Source: Enterococcus gallinarum NBRC 100675
GTDB lineage: Bacteria; Bacillota; Bacilli; Lactobacillales; Enterococcaceae
Assembly: GCF_001544275.1 (NCBI RefSeq)
Contig: NZ_BCQE01000008.1
Span: 92,717-156,716 of the forward strand
DNA: 64,000 nt
Reading direction: 5' to 3'
The position numbers were made by a program, and so were the translations under genes. This document shows positions 62,271 through 64,000 of this stretch, one piece after another (the stretch's first letter is position 1; each line of letters starts with the position of its first letter). The notes beneath the pieces were generated by a model. The model made no database searches. It saw only the letters and a program-made list of their open reading frames with translations, and was not told the DNA's origin.

Positions 62271-62876
62271 TTAAATGGTTTCCCAAGAAAAATTTTCTGC
62301 TTCACGTTTATTGGCTTGATGGGCATGTTGTAACTGACTTGTAATTGTCACAAACAAGAGAAAATCACTGAATAGTTCCCGCAATTTTGTTACTTGCTCT
62401 TCATCTTTCAGGCGTCCTTGTTCATCAAAAGCTTGCAATGAATGTCCCAAAAGAAATTCTGAACTTGGCATGATCCGTGCTTTTAATTCCGGTGAATCTA
62501 AAATCTGCCGCAAATGAGCCTGTGCTCTGGAAGACCCTAGTGTGCCATACGACGCCCCTGTGATCATAACGGGCTTATCAACAAAAGGAAAAATACCATA
62601 AGAAAGCCAATTCAAGGCATTGATCAGCGAAGCTGGAACGGCGTGGTCATATTCTGGGGTACTGATGATCACGCCATCAGCAGCTTCAATTTTTTCTGCA
62701 ATCCTTCTGACTGCTTCCGGCAACTCATGGTCTTCCGGCTTATTGAATAAGGGAAGACCGGCGATTTCGACAAGTTCGATCTCCGCTTCACTAGCAAAAA
62801 AGTTTTTCATGAAGTTTAACAGATCGCGATTCGTTGATCGTGATGAGTTGGTTCCTACTAAGCCTATAAATTTCAT
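62271..62876 (-). CDS. NADPH-dependent FMN reductase-family protein
   Basis: The 201-residue protein has a flavodoxin-like fold: LVGTNSSRSTNRDLLNFM (FMN phosphate loop), IISTPEYDHAVPASLINALNWLSYGI, PVMITGASYGTLGSSRAQAHLRQIL. It reduces FMN or quinone-like acceptors with NAD(P)H in the cytoplasm. It is clearly related to the first 190 residues of the next gene, so one probably arose by duplication, and the pair may work as a heterodimer or electron-relay pair. It lies 3 bases after apbE and 21 before the fusion gene, all in one operon. Confidence 0.9.
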   Translation of the reverse strand: MKFIGLVGTNSSRSTNRDLLNFMKNFFASEAEIELVEIAGLPLFNKPEDHELPEAVRRIAEKIEAADGVIISTPEYDHAVPASLINALNWLSYGIFPFVDKPVMITGASYGTLGSSRAQAHLRQILDSPELKARIMPSSEFLLGHSLQAFDEQGRLKDEEQVTKLRELFSDFLLFVTITSQLQHAHQANKREAENFSWETI

Positions 62877-62879
62877 TTT

Positions 62880-63836
62880 TTATTCTTCCTTTCCAAAATA
62901 ATTTTCTTTGATCCCTGACGTGTGGCAGACCCGATTCTCCCTTGTGACAAGGATTCCTTCGATTCCGGTCTGAGCTTTCAATTGATCCACCACTTGAACA
63001 ATCGGTTTACCAAATAAACGAGTTGTCCAGATTTCTCCTTCCAACGATGACTTAGAAACAATGGTCAGACTCGCTAAGTCACTTTTGGTTGGAAAGCCTG
63101 TTTTAGGATCAATAATGTGATGATAAACGGATGCTCCTTGCTGTAAATAACGTTCATAGATACCAGAAGTCACAAGCGAGGCATTCTTGACTTTGATGAT
63201 CTCCAATGATTGCTGCCTTGTTCCTTGGGGGTCTCTGATACCGATACGCCAAAAACCATCCTGATGTTTAGGAGACACTCCATAGGTCACGATATTGCCA
63301 CCTAAATTGATCAAAGCATAAACAGCATGGTTCTGATGGCAGTACATTCGTAATTTATCAGCAATGTAGCCCTTAGCTAATGAACCGAGGTCTAGCAGCA
63401 TTCCCTGTTTTTCCAAGAAGACACTTTGCTCTTGCTCATTCAGACGAATTTGTTGCGGGTCTGTCAATGGCAATAGTGCAGTTACTTCTGAGGGTGTGAG
63501 GACTTTTGCATCCGTAAATCCGATCCGCCATCTTTGGACAAGAGGACCAATCGCAATATTCAAGTGACTGTCTGCTGCGCAACTATGATATTTGCCGATT
63601 TTGATCAGCTCATAAAGTTCTGGATCGACGACCACAGGATGTTGACCAGCTGCGTGATTCACCGCCATCAATTCTGAGTGGGGATCGTTTGCGCTAAATC
63701 GTGTTTCATATTCATGCAGCAGGCGTTCTAATTCTGATAGCAACCACATTGGATCGTTATGGGCAACTTGTAATGTGATGGTTGTACCCATTCTATGAAT
63801 GACCCTTGTTTCTTCTCGAAAAAAGCCTTCACCCAT
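62880..63836 (-). CDS. apbE: FAD:protein FMN transferase ApbE, cytosolic form
   Basis: The 318-residue protein has the ApbE pattern: ETRFSANDPHSELMAVN, LLDLGSLAKGYIADKL, YALINLGGNIVTYG, LVTSGIYERYL and YHHIIDPKTGFPTKSDLASLTIVS. It has no signal peptide or lipobox, unlike most ApbE lipoproteins, so it should act in the cytoplasm. The usual metal-binding aDa.sT segment reads GEIWTT here, with Glu in place of Asp. ApbE moves FMN from FAD to Thr/Ser in a short motif of partner proteins; the likely partner is the tail of the fusion reductase. The start at 63836 follows AAGAAGGG by 6 bases. Confidence 0.9.
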   Translation of the reverse strand: MGEGFFREETRVIHRMGTTITLQVAHNDPMWLLSELERLLHEYETRFSANDPHSELMAVNHAAGQHPVVVDPELYELIKIGKYHSCAADSHLNIAIGPLVQRWRIGFTDAKVLTPSEVTALLPLTDPQQIRLNEQEQSVFLEKQGMLLDLGSLAKGYIADKLRMYCHQNHAVYALINLGGNIVTYGVSPKHQDGFWRIGIRDPQGTRQQSLEIIKVKNASLVTSGIYERYLQQGASVYHHIIDPKTGFPTKSDLASLTIVSKSSLEGEIWTTRLFGKPIVQVVDQLKAQTGIEGILVTRENRVCHTSGIKENYFGKEE

Positions 63837-63891
63837 TTGTATCCCTTCTTTGATTCCAAAAATCAAACGACTCGCTAGCGAACCATCATTT

Positions 63892-63942
63892 TTGTTAGTA
63901 TTTTCACAATCAGAGAATACTCCTTTAAAACATTTTTGTCAA
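63892..63942 (-). promoter_or_regulatory. Promoter of the apbE operon and a Rex-like half site
   Basis: On the minus strand a -35 TTGACA (63937-63942), a 17-base spacer and a -10 TATTCT (63914-63919). Just downstream TTGTGAAAATACTAACAA (63892-63909) has one exact half of the Rex consensus TTGTGAAA and three mismatches in the other half, which would link the operon to NADH level. The promoter is well supported; the Rex site is speculative. Confidence 0.6.
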
Positions 63943-64000
63943 TATCATTATATATTTTTTTATATATTAAACCGCGCTAATATTATATAAAAAAAAGAGG

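Overview
The window reads as chromosomal DNA of a low-GC Gram-positive bacterium, most likely an Enterococcus (species not decided). The reasons are strong AGGAGG-type ribosome sites, many PTS and LacI/ROK/BglG regulators, pepV, scrA/scrB, DUF3284 and DUF378 proteins, lipoprotein ABC binding proteins, and dispersed palindromic repeats at convergent gene ends. The genus call is inference from gene content. No rRNA, tRNA, CRISPR array, phage or transposase was seen.

Layout. 1-4 kb: mannose-glycan module, with a GH125 alpha-mannosidase (cut by the left edge), a divergent GntR/LacI-type regulator and a GH92 alpha-mannosidase; two identical palindromes lie in the divergent promoter region. 4-13 kb: HAD phosphatase, ROK-type regulator, VOC protein, FAD/NAD(P)-binding protein, and a MoxR-DUF58-transglutaminase operon. 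13-16 kb: P-type cation ATPase preceded by what looks like a yybP-ykoY manganese riboswitch with its terminator. 16-19.5 kb: nitroreductase, PepV, NnrD. 19.5-27 kb: galactoside operon (PTS EIIC, DUF3284, GH36, GH42) under a LacI regulator. 27-33 kb: M20 amidohydrolase, then a CUT1 sugar ABC transporter without its ATPase. 33-36.5 kb: small and membrane proteins and a zinc alcohol dehydrogenase.

36.6-43.9 kb holds the most striking operon: BglG-type antiterminator, beta-glucoside-type PTS EIIBCA, cytosolic Cys-type sulfatase, radical-SAM sulfatase-maturating enzyme, TauE/SafE permease and an FGE-type formylglycine-generating enzyme. It has a cre-like site at the promoter and RAT/terminator pairs before both the antiterminator and the PTS gene. 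It reads as import, cytosolic desulfation and anion export of a sulfated sugar, with both an oxygen-independent and an oxygen-dependent route to mature the same sulfatase.

43.9-52.5 kb: a DUF1858/DUF438-PAS pair behind a Fur-like 7-1-7 box, a NitT/TauT-type ABC system with a polysaccharide deacetylase, an ArsD-like protein, a CysE-like acetyltransferase, a CPBP protease, and a YczE-type membrane protein divergent from a Crp-family regulator. 52.5-57 kb: sucrose PTS operon with a LacI regulator and a triplicated repeat. 57-60.5 kb: purine permease, Nudix hydrolase, FUSC-type membrane protein.

61-64 kb holds a second unusual system: a leaderless ApbE flavin transferase, an NADPH-dependent FMN reductase, and a longer FMN reductase fused to a DUF438-like PAS domain. 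The tail of the longer protein carries three DAV(S/T)SASV repeats that resemble ApbE flavinylation sites. This suggests a cytosolic protein carrying up to three covalent FMNs, made next to its own modifying enzyme.
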